Notes: generated by a model not told the origin, from the letters alone. A stretch of DNA of 64,000 nucleotides from Fasciolopsis buskii (GCA_008360955.1 LUCM01000570.1:132436-196435), one strand, 5' to 3'. Positions 49,901-54,530 are shown, numbered from the stretch's first letter. Numbers and translations are program-made.

Positions 49901-52900
49901 CTAGGGTGACCACTGTAGTAGGTAGGCCCAGCTGCTTGTTTGTCAAGGTTCAATAGAAGTCGTTAAAATGGACTGCCAGTTACTGACATCGCAACAACAA
50001 GTTAAGCTCGTCCATATATTCATGGGATGTGGACGGAATTTTCCTAAAACCTGTGGGCTGTTAGATGGCGTAGCGACAACAACAAATGGACAGTCATTGT
50101 TTTAATCAATATTGTAGGATCATTCTAGGTTGTTACTCCACAGAGATCTTATGCAGTCCCAAGCTATATCGACGAACACTCGAGGGATAAGAAGTTTGGT
50201 AAATCCAATGTGTAGAACAGTTACACCGGCGCAGTAACGTTTGGAGCAGCAGCTGGGCAAATGATACTCAATACGATAAAACTGGTGCTAGATATAAATA
50301 TTAACGCAAACCGAAACTGAAAGTAAGATCAGCTGCGACAAAAGGCGGACCTTCTGTGAAGCGTGGAATACACCAGACAGTTATTGATCGCAAAACCAAG
50401 AAAAATACGTGGAATAGAACGAGCTTACAGTCGGGGGTCGCCAAGCATGGGTAACTGAACTGTGTTCGAAAACCGAAATGCGCGTGTCTGTGCAAATTGG
50501 AGACCGACTAACGTCAACAGGCGTGGAACAGATAGGGTGGGGGTAGCGTCGAATTTTACAGGCAGTGAAAAGCGCTGTCTGGTGTGGGGTAGAGTTAGCT
50601 CATTGAGTAAGGTGTGTGGCTGGAAACGCCGCGAGGTCGATGGCTAGACAGACATGGACACAATTCATGGAGCGTAAGCAGACCAAAAGTGTAAGTTAAC
50701 GATAAGGGATTGCAAATAGAGTGAAAGCGCATCTAGCATATATATGCTTGTGTATACAAATGGTTGCCAATAAACTCAGGGTGAACCTAAGGCCAAACAA
50801 TGATGGGAAACCGAGTAGAATGATATTTTACAGTCAGCGCCGAAAGTGCATAGCAAGCAGTGTTTCAGTAGCGGGCGAGCTTAAAAGAAACCGTCGCTAA
50901 TGTCCGGAGAGAATCAACGAAGAGGTTCAAGCAGACAGGTAGTGTACCCTAGGAACATCGCAGTTGGGGACCCAGATCTGCAATCAGCGAATCGTGATCG
51001 GACGAATTCGATGAAAAGCAGTTCTACATCAGCTATGTACCACACGACAAATAGTTGCAGAGTATGGCCTGAGTTGTGGTTCCGTGGGCCGCGTTTCGAA
51101 GGGCCGCGGCACTAAACGATTTTCCCAGGTTCAGTACGAACTGAAGACCACTTTGCTACTGTACGATGGGTCATGGTTCAGTGGCACACCCATAGATAAA
51201 AAACCGGGACTGATTTATAAATTCCTTTGGTATAGGATCAGTGGTGCACACAATAGGAAAGAAATCAACTGGAGGTCGGAAAGAAATTTCGAATCAACTA
51301 CTTGTCTTAGTTCAGGGTCAACGTAAAAGTGGCCTGATTTTGGCTACAGAGGCTTTGCTCGAAATCAGGGTACTCGAAACCAATCAAGATGAAACGAGAC
51401 CAAGAGAATGGGGGCGGTCGGATGATGAGTTTTCACCTGAACAAACTCGCATTGATCGTTTGATTATGAAAAGTGATGGAACAGTATTGTTGATCGATCA
51501 AAGATCACTTGACTGTTTCCATTTGATTAAGAGGGAAGGACGCGAACTAAAATTGAAACGATCGATTGAAGTCATTGGAACTGGCGACAGCAATAGTTCG
51601 ATATCAAAATGAACCCCAAATGAACACCGAAGTGATAGTTCATCTCTTGTTCGCACCTTGGGATGCCCTGAGTGATACGGAGCTCCGCTATTGGTGTACG
51701 CAGAGAATCCCGAACTATGAATTAAGGTGGACAGCGGGTGACATGAAGAGCGGTTCTAGAAAAGCTGAAATGCGTGGCGAACAACAGACACATTTCTTCC
51801 TTGCTCCTTCCTCTCCCATCACGTTCATTGCTCGCCATGAATCCAATGATACCGGATATGTAATTGTTTTTTTCCAAGATTACGTAAGTGCATACATATA
51901 TATATATATTTATATATATATATGTATTGTCGGTTCCATTATACTCAACAATCCATTGAGAGATCCTGCCACTTCCTTGTTGTCTAGAATGGTTTTATTT
52001 TATAGATCACAACCTTTTTACGCCGCATTGCACAATTTTTATGCAAACTCCTCAGTGGAAGTTGGTTAAACTTTTTGAACTTCTGATTTGCCTGTTTTGT
52101 CATATCGAACTGGCTTACTGTTGTTTCACATTCACTCCGCTATTTTACACATCCGTTTTACAGCAGGAAAAACATGTTCGTCGCATTGAGGTCATGCAAG
52201 CACAGCTGAGACGATTCGAAGAGGAAGCAGCAAATTTGAACAAAGTTCTGGATGAACAACGTGTCGGAATAGAGGAACGAGATCGGCTAATCCATCAGCT
52301 CAGATCGAATCAGGTGTGTATGATAATATATCTCACTTCAAAGGTAACATTTCATATCGATCGTCTGCACCTACCACTATGAGGTACGAGCATTTTATTT
52401 CCATGACGAGATTGAATTGTCCCGTCGTCCGCTCACGGACTGCGATATTAATTTTCGCACGTGTAGTTAGATTCACCCTGGACCGTTGAATTTTGAACCT
52501 CATTGCGCCTCTGCCATACAAACGCCTAGGTTACATGGCTTTACAGAGTTGCGTAAGTGCATTCGGATATCTGATTGCGTCTGGGAATTTGCCGCCTCTT
52601 GCAGCTACACTGTTGAGAAATCGAATCAGTGATGCTCCCGGAGCATTTTATCATCCAACAATAATGTATAGTTCATTACCGAAGAGGTATATCTGTTTAA
52701 TTTGCCGGTAATTGACGTCCTTGCCTACCCCCGTCTTTACTGCCCACTCAGATCTCGACCAAGAGAAGAACGGATGTCAGTCAAACCCTTCAACCATTAG
52801 GGTATGAGAGCTGGTTTTAGACGACTTGTCAAACATTGAGGTCAAGTGGAGTAGCAATAACTTTATACTGGTTTTTCCTCGGTCATTCTCAACTTAATGA

Positions 52901-54530
52901 CCTCGAATTTTATCGCCTGTTGCTGTTCTTTTCCACAGAGTCAAGCGTCGACGGTTGAGTTGGAAAAACTGCGCACTGAGCATGCACGTTGCAAAGAACA
53001 GTTTGAACAACAACAGAAACGAATAAACACTTTGGCCGAGCAAATCGAAGGTCAATCGGACGAGATTTTGGCGATCAAGTGAGTGGCATTTGACTGAAAC
53101 AGATATCCGGCCACTACTACCCTCGTCTAGCAGGCAATTCTCTTTTACCAGAGCTATACGTTTCGTTTGGAAAGATTCGATATTGACGTGACATTACTGG
53201 GGAAAATCTCCGTTGTTTCTAAGGGATTCCCATTTCAGCCTGGTCCTACACTGTGCGGCTGCTTTGTGACCTGTGAACTTTCAGATTAGCACAGCTTTTA
53301 GTGCATTAGTCAGATAAAAATTTCAGAGGTCTGGCTAACAAGTGGTGTGGAACTGTGGGTCCTTGTATTAATAGCAAAGTTGTACGCATTGGCTACTATA
53401 TCCCCGTATACATGCAATAATTATGCATTAGATTTTCCCATATTTTACGCACAATTCTTGATTGAGTCTCTGTACGTGTTCTGTTCTTCTTGCAAGGTAG
53501 GAATTAGTTGGCGAACAGGAATGATCAGTCAGTGATACGGCTAAAAGATACGAAACCAGTGATCACTAAACATATCCAAATTGGACAACTTAGACTACCA
53601 GACCCAGATCAACGAACTGCTCTCCAGGCAAATGTTGGATACATTGAATGATGGGACTGTCTACTGCAGTCAGTGGCCTTCCTGTATTCGAAATATTTTC
53701 TGAGATACATAATTATTGATTATTATCCGGAGTTTCTTATCACTTAACTTTGTTCATTTCGATTCTGGGTAGCTGATGTGTGAGTTGGGAACTAAAACCA
53801 GAGCGTCTCAGTGTAAGGTTGATGGGTGTCAAAAGTGGGATGATATATTGAACACTATCCTCTGATTATCCTTATTCTACCGCCCATTCTACGCCATAGA
53901 TTGGAAGCACTGACGGCCTCTTTATGCGAAAAGGAGGCTAACATTGCCCTGATGGAACTGACAGCACCAAAGAATGTTGCATCGAACCAGGCGCTGGACA
54001 AGCTTCGCACAGAACGTGATCAGTTGCAGACACAACAAAGACAACTGGTAAGATTTTTTAAATCACGGTCCGCATTTCGCTGTTTCCAAAAGAGTGAAAT
54101 CTAAGCTTCCGATGGTGAGTTGCCTTTTGATACGAACATGGTCAGGTATGTAACCAAAAGCATCTTTACTTGACTTGCTTCACTCTGAAGTCATAAACCT
54201 CGGGTCACCCAGTTAACCATGCGCAACGATTATCCTACTAAGGGTTCGAACCTAGGTAGTTCTCACGGCAATCAAAACGTCCGGATCATAAATGTAATAA
54301 TATAGCAACCAAACCGTGCGGTTAATTGCGATATAAACCAGGGTTTATGTGGCCGAGGGTTTAACCAAATTATACCGAGAGGATTAAACTACGGTTGATC
54401 AGTTCATCAACCGAATCTTTTATTCTGCGATCTATTTTTATCGCCAAAAATACATAGTCAATGGTTACCCGTCAATTTTCAGAGCAACACACGTGCAATG
54501 TTGGCGGAAGAGCGCAAAATGAGAACGTAA
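1842..54530 (+). CDS. ERC: ERC/ELKS/CAST-family active-zone scaffold protein, 3' part of a multi-exon gene (19 exons seen)
   Basis: The family forms long dimeric coiled coils that tether RIM, Rab6 and liprin-alpha at presynaptic active zones and cortical secretory sites. Exons (coding nt): 1842-1967, 5827-5982, 9668-9754, 11434-11562, 12275-12352, 16406-16627, 16746-16940, 24937-25290, 30869-30973, 32154-32258, 41512-41604, 41825-42187, [42324-42436 optional], 44598-44693, 44864-44944, 52164-52313, 52939-53078, 53900-54047, 54483-54530. Without the optional exon this gives about 891 residues and a TAA stop. The product is Gln/Glu/Leu-rich with heptad spacing throughout, broken by short Ser/Pro or Gly/Ser linkers. 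Identity comes from the collinear match of the first exon and the last two exons to the conserved N- and C-terminal parts of ERC proteins; the middle is recognisable mainly as coiled coil. The start codon and promoter are outside the window. The alternative reading, a generic golgin- or EEA1-like coiled coil, is disfavoured by the C-terminal match. Confidence 0.85.
5229..5790 (+). mobile_element. MITE-like repeat, copy A (with internal TAC microsatellite)
   Basis: The element begins TTGATTTCCG and ends CGGAATTCAA, an imperfect 10-bp terminal inverted repeat with one mismatch. A near-identical copy lies inverted at 29770-30329 and matches up to the same ends. A direct 8-bp AATTCGCA occurs at 5212-5219 and 5794-5801, a possible target duplication offset 9 and 3 bp from the termini. 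The interior has an open frame starting MKLSRRPRSLL (5312) that runs into a poly-Leu stretch encoded by the microsatellite. The same open frame is present in copy B, which reflects recent shared ancestry more than proven coding. No transposase is visible, so it is non-autonomous. It ends only 36 bp before exon 2. Confidence 0.7.
5485..5578 (+). repeat. Interrupted (TAC/TAT)n trinucleotide microsatellite
   Basis: CTACTACTATTACTAC-type units run for about 90 bp inside MITE-like copy A. The poly-Leu and poly-Val open frames on the two strands here come from this repeat and are not genes. The corresponding array in the inverted copy B (about 29990-30075) has different interruptions, as expected for independent microsatellite drift. 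Confidence 0.9.
5827..5982 (+). CDS. ERC: ERC exon 2 of window (52 codons, phase 0-0)
   Basis: The acceptor is TTCTACAG and the donor CATCAA|GTGAGT. The exon encodes residues 43-94. The first two-thirds is coiled coil (HDLLDEIHGLRKGNTDLE, then SLRQRLLDRQ). The last third is a Ser/Pro-rich linker (RPSSVGPSTAISPPIRTHQ) that breaks the helix. Such a hinge separates helical rods and is a usual place for phosphorylation or partner binding, though no specific site can be named. The polypyrimidine tract is weak, and the upstream 36 bp abut the MITE-like element. Confidence 0.85.
5983..9667 (+). other. Intron 2
   Basis: The intron is 3685 nt, GTGAGT to CAACGCAG. I see no exon, RNA gene or named repeat in it. 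The open frames (for example 9162-9479) have no coding-like composition or splice borders and look like chance. Confidence 0.7.
9668..9754 (+). CDS. ERC: ERC exon 3 of window (29 codons, phase 0-0)
   Basis: The acceptor is TCAACGCAG after a C/T-rich stretch and the donor is ATTCAG|GTGAGT. The exon encodes residues 95-123 (ELERVRKQYQETKTLQEQ...EEAQIQ). It is a pure coiled-coil module with hydrophobics every 3 to 4 residues and no Pro or Gly. Being 87 nt and symmetric, its skipping would remove about four heptads without a frameshift. Confidence 0.85.
9755..11433 (+). other. Intron 3
   Basis: The intron is 1679 nt, GTGAGT to a strong TTATTTTTTCCAG acceptor. Nothing else recognisable is present. 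Confidence 0.75.
11434..11562 (+). CDS. ERC: ERC exon 4 of window (43 codons, phase 0-0)
   Basis: The acceptor is TTTTTTCCAG and the donor CAGGCG|GTGAGT. Residues 124-166 run YDQMTVQRNTLRTQLEQEIA, KRSLLEEKIRANDDQWKIRV, SQA. This is a coiled coil with regular Leu spacing. 'KRSLLEEKI...DQWKIRV' resembles the 'SKEAQWEELKKK' part of vertebrate ERC in position, but identity is too low to be sure. Confidence 0.85.
11563..12274 (+). other. Intron 4
   Basis: The intron is 712 nt, GTGAGT to TTACTTTTATAG. It contains no recognised feature. Confidence 0.75.
12275..12352 (+). CDS. ERC: ERC exon 5 of window (26 codons, phase 0-0)
   Basis: The acceptor is ACTTTTATAG and the donor GCACAG|GTACGT. Residues 167-192 (ENSEQSRQAALQLTELRNEL, ERKEAQ) continue the coiled coil. 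It joins directly in frame to IACLNKELEQS of the next exon, giving 'ELERKEAQIACLNKELE', an uninterrupted heptad register across the junction. This supports the splice choice. Confidence 0.85.
12353..16405 (+). other. Intron 5
   Basis: The intron is 4053 nt, GTACGT to AACACATAAAG. The final 60 bp hold a pyrimidine-rich run (CTCTTCTTTTATC, CCCCTCCCC) and a short CA-rich stretch. No exon or recognised repeat lies in the interior. Confidence 0.7.
16406..16627 (+). CDS. ERC: ERC exon 6 of window (74 codons, phase 0-0)
   Basis: The acceptor is ACATAAAG, the only AG after the polypyrimidine tract, and the donor is GAAAAG|GTACGT. Residues 193-266 comprise a helix (IACLNKELEQS), a Ser/Thr/Pro linker (HTSSTFRDRIPSTTS), then a long coiled coil (QQLLLADLQVRLRQVTEERD ... 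QQQLLLEK). An internal ATG-initiated reading from 16490 is another frame and not a start. The Ser/Thr-rich linker is a second probable hinge in the rod. Confidence 0.85.
16746..16940 (+). CDS. ERC: ERC exon 7 of window (65 codons, phase 0-0)
   Basis: A 118-nt intron separates it from exon 6. The acceptor is TTCCAAACAG and the donor GATCAA|GTAAGA. Residues 267-331 (QTLQQQVTNLTQTVQNATSE ... RDSLRDQLDQ) are Gln-rich coiled coil without helix breakers. The Gln richness is a property of this protein's middle part and exceeds that of vertebrate ERC. Confidence 0.85.
18415..18480 (-). repeat. SINE-like fragment with Pol III B-box motif
   Basis: On the minus strand the segment carries GCGGGTTCGAATTATCCCGC, a GGTTCGANTCC-like B box, followed by a short unique body. 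No matching A box lies at the usual 30-60 bp upstream and no cloverleaf can be folded by eye. It is a SINE relic at best, not a tRNA gene. Confidence 0.35.
19702..19733 (+). repeat. Perfect 11-bp hairpin with 10-nt loop
   Basis: GTGGTTGCACG at 19702-19712 is the exact reverse complement of CGTGCAACCAC at 19723-19733. It sits in intron 7 next to two further short complementary runs (ACCACGGTGG-like and CCCACCGTGGGG). No function can be assigned. Confidence 0.6.
20500..20680 (-). repeat. Dispersed repeat family R2, inverted copy
   Basis: The segment from about CATCAAATATCAGTGG to CACGATTTGTAAATAAATTT is the reverse complement, with scattered mismatches, of 23765-23900. A weaker match continues into CAACTGCTGCGAGCCA. 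It is one of four copies in the window. No coding potential was recognised, so the class is unknown. Confidence 0.65.
21560..21730 (+). repeat. Dispersed repeat family R2, degenerate direct copy
   Basis: The core 'ACCATATGTTTGTATATAAA...GAAGAATTCTGAATGGTGGGAT' shares spacing and sequence with the 23765 and 61563 copies. It is more diverged than the 20500/23765 pair. Confidence 0.5.
22711..22730 (+). repeat. (GACT)5 microsatellite
   Basis: Five perfect GACT units stand in intron 7. Confidence 0.9.
23720..23930 (+). repeat. Dispersed repeat family R2, direct copy
   Basis: It contains ATTTATTTACGAATCGTGCA, GAAGAATCCGGATTG and CACTGATATTTGATGCATGT. Its reverse complement matches 20500-20680 closely. 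It forms an inverted pair about 3.1 kb apart within one intron. Confidence 0.65.
24937..25290 (+). CDS. ERC: ERC exon 8 of window (118 codons, phase 0-0) with Gly/Ser-rich linker
   Basis: The acceptor is TTTTGTACAG and the donor GAAATG|GTTAGT. Residues 332-449 fall in two parts. First come about 50 residues of low-complexity Gly/Ser/Tyr linker (SSGRAGSSALSS ... GSGGGTSYGGRPASAGPGSY ... GGYGTSQ). A strong coiled coil follows (LSRELDRLLREHELTQQQLR ... EQKQKLESEM). 'ELDRLLREHE' resembles the 'EVDRLLEILKE' motif of vertebrate ERC, but the order relative to other matches is uncertain. The Gly-rich insertion in the middle of the rod is not a feature I know from vertebrate ERC. Confidence 0.85.
26291..26560 (-). 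mobile_element. LINE reverse-transcriptase fragment, inverted part
   Basis: The minus-strand translation reads NNRSRVRVYGLVSPEFTTRD, a degraded 'GxxxGxPLSxFLFNFxI' block, then CEDSGIDICS and LDYADDVV. These are the fingers-palm and catalytic YADD motifs of a non-LTR retrotransposon RT of the kind common in trematodes. The frame dies just after ADDVV. It is a pseudogene fragment, and together with the plus-strand piece at 26745 it looks like one 5'-inverted insertion. Confidence 0.85.
26745..27500 (+). mobile_element. LINE RT C-terminal fragment, sense part
   Basis: The reading LGMGF...LFQNW, then RLSHLDSCITRGGRILEEVS, SRMRKARLGF and RHLWCPRHIRLSIKVRL matches the region after the YADD box of the same LINE family. 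After a stop at 27031 it continues as LYGPETWPLRAEELQRF and SLEQTLN. Several stops and frameshifts make it non-functional. It begins about 20 residues downstream of where the inverted fragment ends. Confidence 0.85.
27800..27930 (-). mobile_element. tRNA-related SINE family S1, antisense copy
   Basis: On the minus strand a tRNA-like head (GGGGTCTAATTGCCAG, then CTCGGGTTCGCATCTC as B box) is followed by the family body (TCTCTAATAAGGACGA, GTGCATAGTATTTCC). It is degenerate compared with the 33 kb and 38 kb copies. It faces the plus-strand copy at 28170 head to head. Confidence 0.6.
28170..28345 (+). mobile_element. tRNA-related SINE family S1, sense copy
   Basis: The order ACAATCGTCC, TATTCGCGTCCCAGTTC, GGGTATGCACCGC, TACTGACAAGAAGGA, TGCACTACTTCCATGACTTC and CTGATATCTCATAG parallels the right arm at 33297-33432 with many substitutions. 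It is an old copy. Confidence 0.6.
29656..29746 (+). repeat. Left member of a ~90-bp direct repeat flanking MITE-like copy B
   Basis: It contains TTGAAGTTGACAATTAATCA and GAAAGTGAGATTTTACCTAA, TAGGCTAC, GGTTGATTA. The right member is at 30333-30420. About 24 bp separate it from the element terminus. Confidence 0.7.
29770..30329 (-). mobile_element. MITE-like repeat, copy B (inverted relative to copy A)
   Basis: The termini are TTGAATTCCG at 29770 and CGGAAATCAA ending at 30329, the mirror of copy A at 5229-5790. Apart from the (TAG)n array and a few substitutions, the two are almost the same, including an identical run of residues in the MKLSRRPRSLL open frame. This implies recent duplication or transposition. 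No transposase is present. It lies in intron 8 and is bracketed by the 90-bp direct repeats. Confidence 0.7.
29990..30075 (-). repeat. Interrupted (TAG)n microsatellite in copy B
   Basis: TAG repeats with AAT and GTG interruptions, the counterpart of the array at 5485-5578. The long Leu-rich frame across it is an artefact of the repeat. Confidence 0.9.
30333..30420 (+). repeat. Right member of the ~90-bp direct repeat flanking copy B
   Basis: It contains ATCGAAGTTGATAATTGATT, GAAAGTGAGATTTTATCCAA, TAGGCTGC and GGTTGATTA, which match 29656-29746 at most positions. It abuts the end of copy B. Confidence 0.7.
30869..30973 (+). CDS. ERC: ERC exon 9 of window (35 codons, phase 0-0)
   Basis: The acceptor is TTGGTTCTTTAG and the donor AGTCAC|GTGAGT. 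Residues 450-484 (ARRQYAEVDKAQQQQKELRD, RLQWTEQQLNEKTSH) are coiled coil. The exon is exactly 105 nt, as is the next one. Each encodes 35 residues, that is five heptads. Confidence 0.85.
30974..32153 (+). other. Intron 9
   Basis: The intron is 1180 nt, GTGAGT to CATGTCAACTCAG. Nothing else is recognised. Confidence 0.75.
32154..32258 (+). CDS. ERC: ERC exon 10 of window (35 codons, phase 0-0)
   Basis: The acceptor is GTCAACTCAG, with a modest pyrimidine tract, and the donor is TCGAGG|GTAAGT. Residues 485-519 (VDNLMHELNTTRQHCSELEQ, NVNQMTQRLNTAESR) show canonical heptads. An ATG at 32142 upstream of the acceptor is in frame but lies in the intron and is not taken as a start. Confidence 0.85.
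33095..33442. mobile_element. Head-to-head SINE S1 pair forming a long inverted repeat, with 13-bp direct repeats
   Basis: Arms 33133-33268 and 33297-33432 are near-perfect reverse complements (136 bp each) around a 28-nt spacer. The right arm is sense S1 SINE body (CGCGTCCCAGTT, TTCCTAACAAGGATGA) and the left arm is antisense. The direct repeat AACTTCCGTATGT at 33095-33107 and 33430-33442 brackets the insertion, as expected for a target-site duplication. Two mirror-image open frames of 68 codons (MEALYSCFILVRN...) are a product of the palindrome, not genes. Confidence 0.85.
34684..34905 (+). repeat. Dispersed repeat R3, copy 1
   Basis: Shares with 50462-50672 in direct orientation: AAACCGAAATGCGTGCG / AAACCGAAATGCGCGTG, GTGCAAAT, GTCAACAG, and at the end GCTAGACAGACATGGA. 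Some similarity continues downstream (GCATTGCAAACAGA against GGATTGCAAATAGA). Class unknown. Confidence 0.6.
37897..38117 (+). mobile_element. tRNA-related SINE family S1, fullest copy
   Basis: A tRNA-like head (GGGCTTGTCGGGTAGAG with TAATGGGTAAGGCG) is followed by a B box GGGTTTGCGTCCC at 37955-37967. The body (TTTCTAACAAGGATGA, ACACTGTTTCCATG) is shared with the copies at 28 kb and 33 kb. It keeps the head that the 33 kb palindrome lacks and so defines the family's structure. Confidence 0.7.
38139..38154 (+). repeat. Short (TA)n microsatellite
   Basis: About eight TA units just after the S1 copy. Confidence 0.85.
38396..38600 (+). mobile_element. Second tRNA-derived SINE-like element
   Basis: The head GGCCTTGATCAAGCGGTTAG and the box GCGGTTAGACTCC are spaced as in a tRNA-derived Pol III promoter, then a unique body ends near TAATAAATAAGGG. 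It differs from the S1 family. It lies about 280 bp after an S1 copy. No second copy was seen in the window, so the call rests on promoter-like motifs alone. Confidence 0.5.
39910..40085 (-). mobile_element. LINE reverse-transcriptase relic
   Basis: The minus-strand translation reads KFFVFQPLCANVRNLVRAYE, DLSPEFTGTGDVRQRC and SSFLFNFAIEVIA. These are the same RT block (VRVYG.LSPEFT...VRQGCPLS.FLFNFAI) seen at 26291-26560, independently decayed. Only this block is readable. Confidence 0.8.
41512..41604 (+). CDS. ERC: ERC exon 11 of window (31 codons, phase 0-0)
   Basis: The acceptor is GGTACCCACAG and the donor TCTGAG|GTACGT. Residues 520-550 (SQSQMNDLQQYQQLQMECNM, LRNQNQMKDSE) are coiled coil. 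A second AG two bases further would bring an immediate TGA, so the first AG is chosen. Confidence 0.8.
41825..42187 (+). CDS. ERC: ERC exon 12 of window (121 codons, phase 0-0)
   Basis: A 220-nt intron precedes it. The acceptor is CATCATGCAG and the donor AATCAG|GTTGGT, weaker than the others. Residues 551-671 form a Gln-rich coil (IQRYTIQLDQLNREYQNQHH ... QQWQQQ), then a basic/Ser linker (TSSMIARRPSTDNAIRES), then a second coil (DRETIQLLQAEIKEASHSKQ ... SQLQSIDENQ). It is the longest exon of the set. The linker is the fourth helix break in the visible protein. Confidence 0.85.
42324..42436 (+). CDS. ERC: Putative alternative ERC exon 13 (phase 0-2) or alternative C-terminus
   Basis: The acceptor is CTTTCCCTTTTAG, 136 nt after exon 12. 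The open frame PPFDFNVERTNKHGEATAQI, LQLSQQSLAADRQRTEI resembles the rest of the protein, then meets TAG at 42438. A GTAGTG donor at 42437 would leave two bases of a codon. That phase joins cleanly only to the second acceptor of the next exon (44612). Alternatively the exon is skipped, or read through to the TAG as a short C-terminus. That it is an exon is likely; how it is used is open. Confidence 0.6.
42437..44597 (+). other. Intron 13
   Basis: About 2.2 kb between the optional exon and exon 14. I looked for a small exon that would restore phase 0 and found none. No named repeat. Confidence 0.6.
44598..44693 (+). CDS. ERC: ERC exon 14 of window (32 codons, phase 0-0; alternative start at 44612)
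   Basis: The first acceptor is TTCCACTCAG (44597), giving LKPQSDMIASLQRELQAARA, QVEELGGSGKAP in phase 0 after exon 12. A second acceptor, CCTCAAAG (44611), would start with the last base of the AGT codon, which is the phase needed after exon 13. The donor is GCTCCG|GTAAGT. 'SDMIASLQREL' resembles 'SDRIQHLEREI' of vertebrate ERC. Confidence 0.82.
44864..44944 (+). CDS. ERC: ERC exon 15 of window (27 codons, phase 0-0)
   Basis: The acceptor is TTCCAATTACAG after a 170-nt intron, and the donor is GAATGT|GTAAGT. Residues 704-730 (PLKIEIDNLKRELTKREDSL, ARMEREC) are coiled coil. The junction with exon 14 passes from a Gly/Ser spot (GGSGKAP) back into helix. Confidence 0.82.
50462..50672 (+). repeat. 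Dispersed repeat R3, copy 2
   Basis: Direct partner of 34684-34905, sharing the AAACCGAAATGCG start, the GTCAACAG middle and the GGCTAGACAGACATGGA end. It is 15.7 kb away in a different intron. Confidence 0.6.
51241..51890 (+). other. Two overlapping open frames of unknown nature, ending at a donor-like GTAAGT
   Basis: The frame at 51241-51612 and the frame at 51557-52069 overlap with a one-base shift. The first has coding-like content (LLVLVQGQRKSGLILATEA, TRIDRLIMKSDGTVLLIDQR). The second runs to FFQDY just before GATTAC|GTAAGT at 51888. No acceptor or start context was found and no family is recognised. ORFs this long can arise by chance in 64 kb. A decayed element or nested exon is possible. 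Confidence 0.25.
51896..51922 (+). repeat. (TA)n microsatellite
   Basis: Interrupted TA dinucleotide run in intron 15. Confidence 0.9.
52164..52313 (+). CDS. ERC: ERC exon 16 of window (50 codons, phase 0-0), NAGNAG acceptor
   Basis: The acceptor is GTTTTACAGCAG, a tandem NAGNAG that could add or drop one Gln (52164 or 52167). The donor is AATCAG|GTGTGT. Residues 731-780 (QEKHVRRIEVMQAQLRRFEE, EAANLNKVLDEQRVGIEERD, RLIHQLRSNQ) are coiled coil and lead into the conserved C-terminal region. Confidence 0.87.
52314..52938 (+). other. Intron 16
   Basis: The intron is 625 nt, GTGTGT to GTTCTTTTCCACAG. Nothing else is recognised. Confidence 0.75.
52939..53078 (+). CDS. ERC: ERC exon 17 of window (phase 0-2)
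   Basis: The acceptor is TTTTCCACAG and the donor GATCAA|GTGAGT, splitting a Lys codon after two bases. Residues 781-826 (SQASTVELEKLRTEHARCKE, QFEQQQKRINTLAEQIEGQS, DEILAI) align with 'LSSTQQSLAEKETHLTNLRA...LEEVLEMK' just before the best-conserved ERC block. Reading without splicing stops two bases later, which confirms the donor. Confidence 0.88.
53079..53899 (+). other. Intron 17 (phase 2)
   Basis: The intron is 821 nt, GTGAGT to CTACGCCATAG. It is the one clear phase-2 intron among constitutive exons. No further content. Confidence 0.75.
53900..54047 (+). CDS. ERC: ERC exon 18 of window: conserved C-terminal block
   Basis: The first base completes the Lys codon. It then reads LEALTASLCEKEANIALMEL, TAPKNVASNQALDKLRTERD, QLQTQQRQL. 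The core 'SLCEKEANIALMEL' matches vertebrate ERC 'AISEKDANIALLEL', and 'LDKLRTERDQLQTQQRQL' matches 'VAALKREKDRLVQQLKQQ'. This is the strongest evidence for the family. The acceptor is ACGCCATAG and the donor CAACTG|GTAAGA. Confidence 0.9.
54048..54482 (+). other. Intron 18
   Basis: The intron is 435 nt, GTAAGA to GTCAATTTTCAG. At 54231-54245 it carries GGGTTCGAACCTAGG, a Pol III B-box-like motif, without a convincing A box. It is too weak to call a tRNA or SINE. Confidence 0.7.
54483..54530 (+). CDS. ERC: ERC last exon, coding part with TAA stop
   Basis: The acceptor is CAATTTTCAG. SNTRAMLAEERKMRT then TAA at 54528-54530. It follows exon 18 just as 'TQNRMKLMADNYEDD' follows 'QQLKQQ' in vertebrate ERC, but ends there, without the acidic tail and the C-terminal PDZ ligand (GIWA). 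A donor-like AC|GTAACT at 54527 overlaps the stop and could give a longer isoform, though no downstream exon was found. Confidence 0.8.
   Translation, partial: SNTRAMLAEERKMRT

Larger units (their letters stand above)
44945..52163 (+). other. Intron 15
   Basis: The intron is 7219 nt, GTAAGT to CCGTTTTACAG. It holds R3 repeat copy 2 (50462-50672), a pair of overlapping open frames at 51241-51890 of unknown nature and a (TA)n tract at 51896-51922. Longer minus-strand frames at 45303-45698, 47679-48056 and 48812-49165 match nothing I recognise. No further ERC exon was found. Confidence 0.6.

Noticed and set aside
54205..54270. Possible tRNA gene in intron 18 (GGGTTCGAACC)
   Set aside because: It has a B box only, with no A box at proper spacing and no cloverleaf arms.
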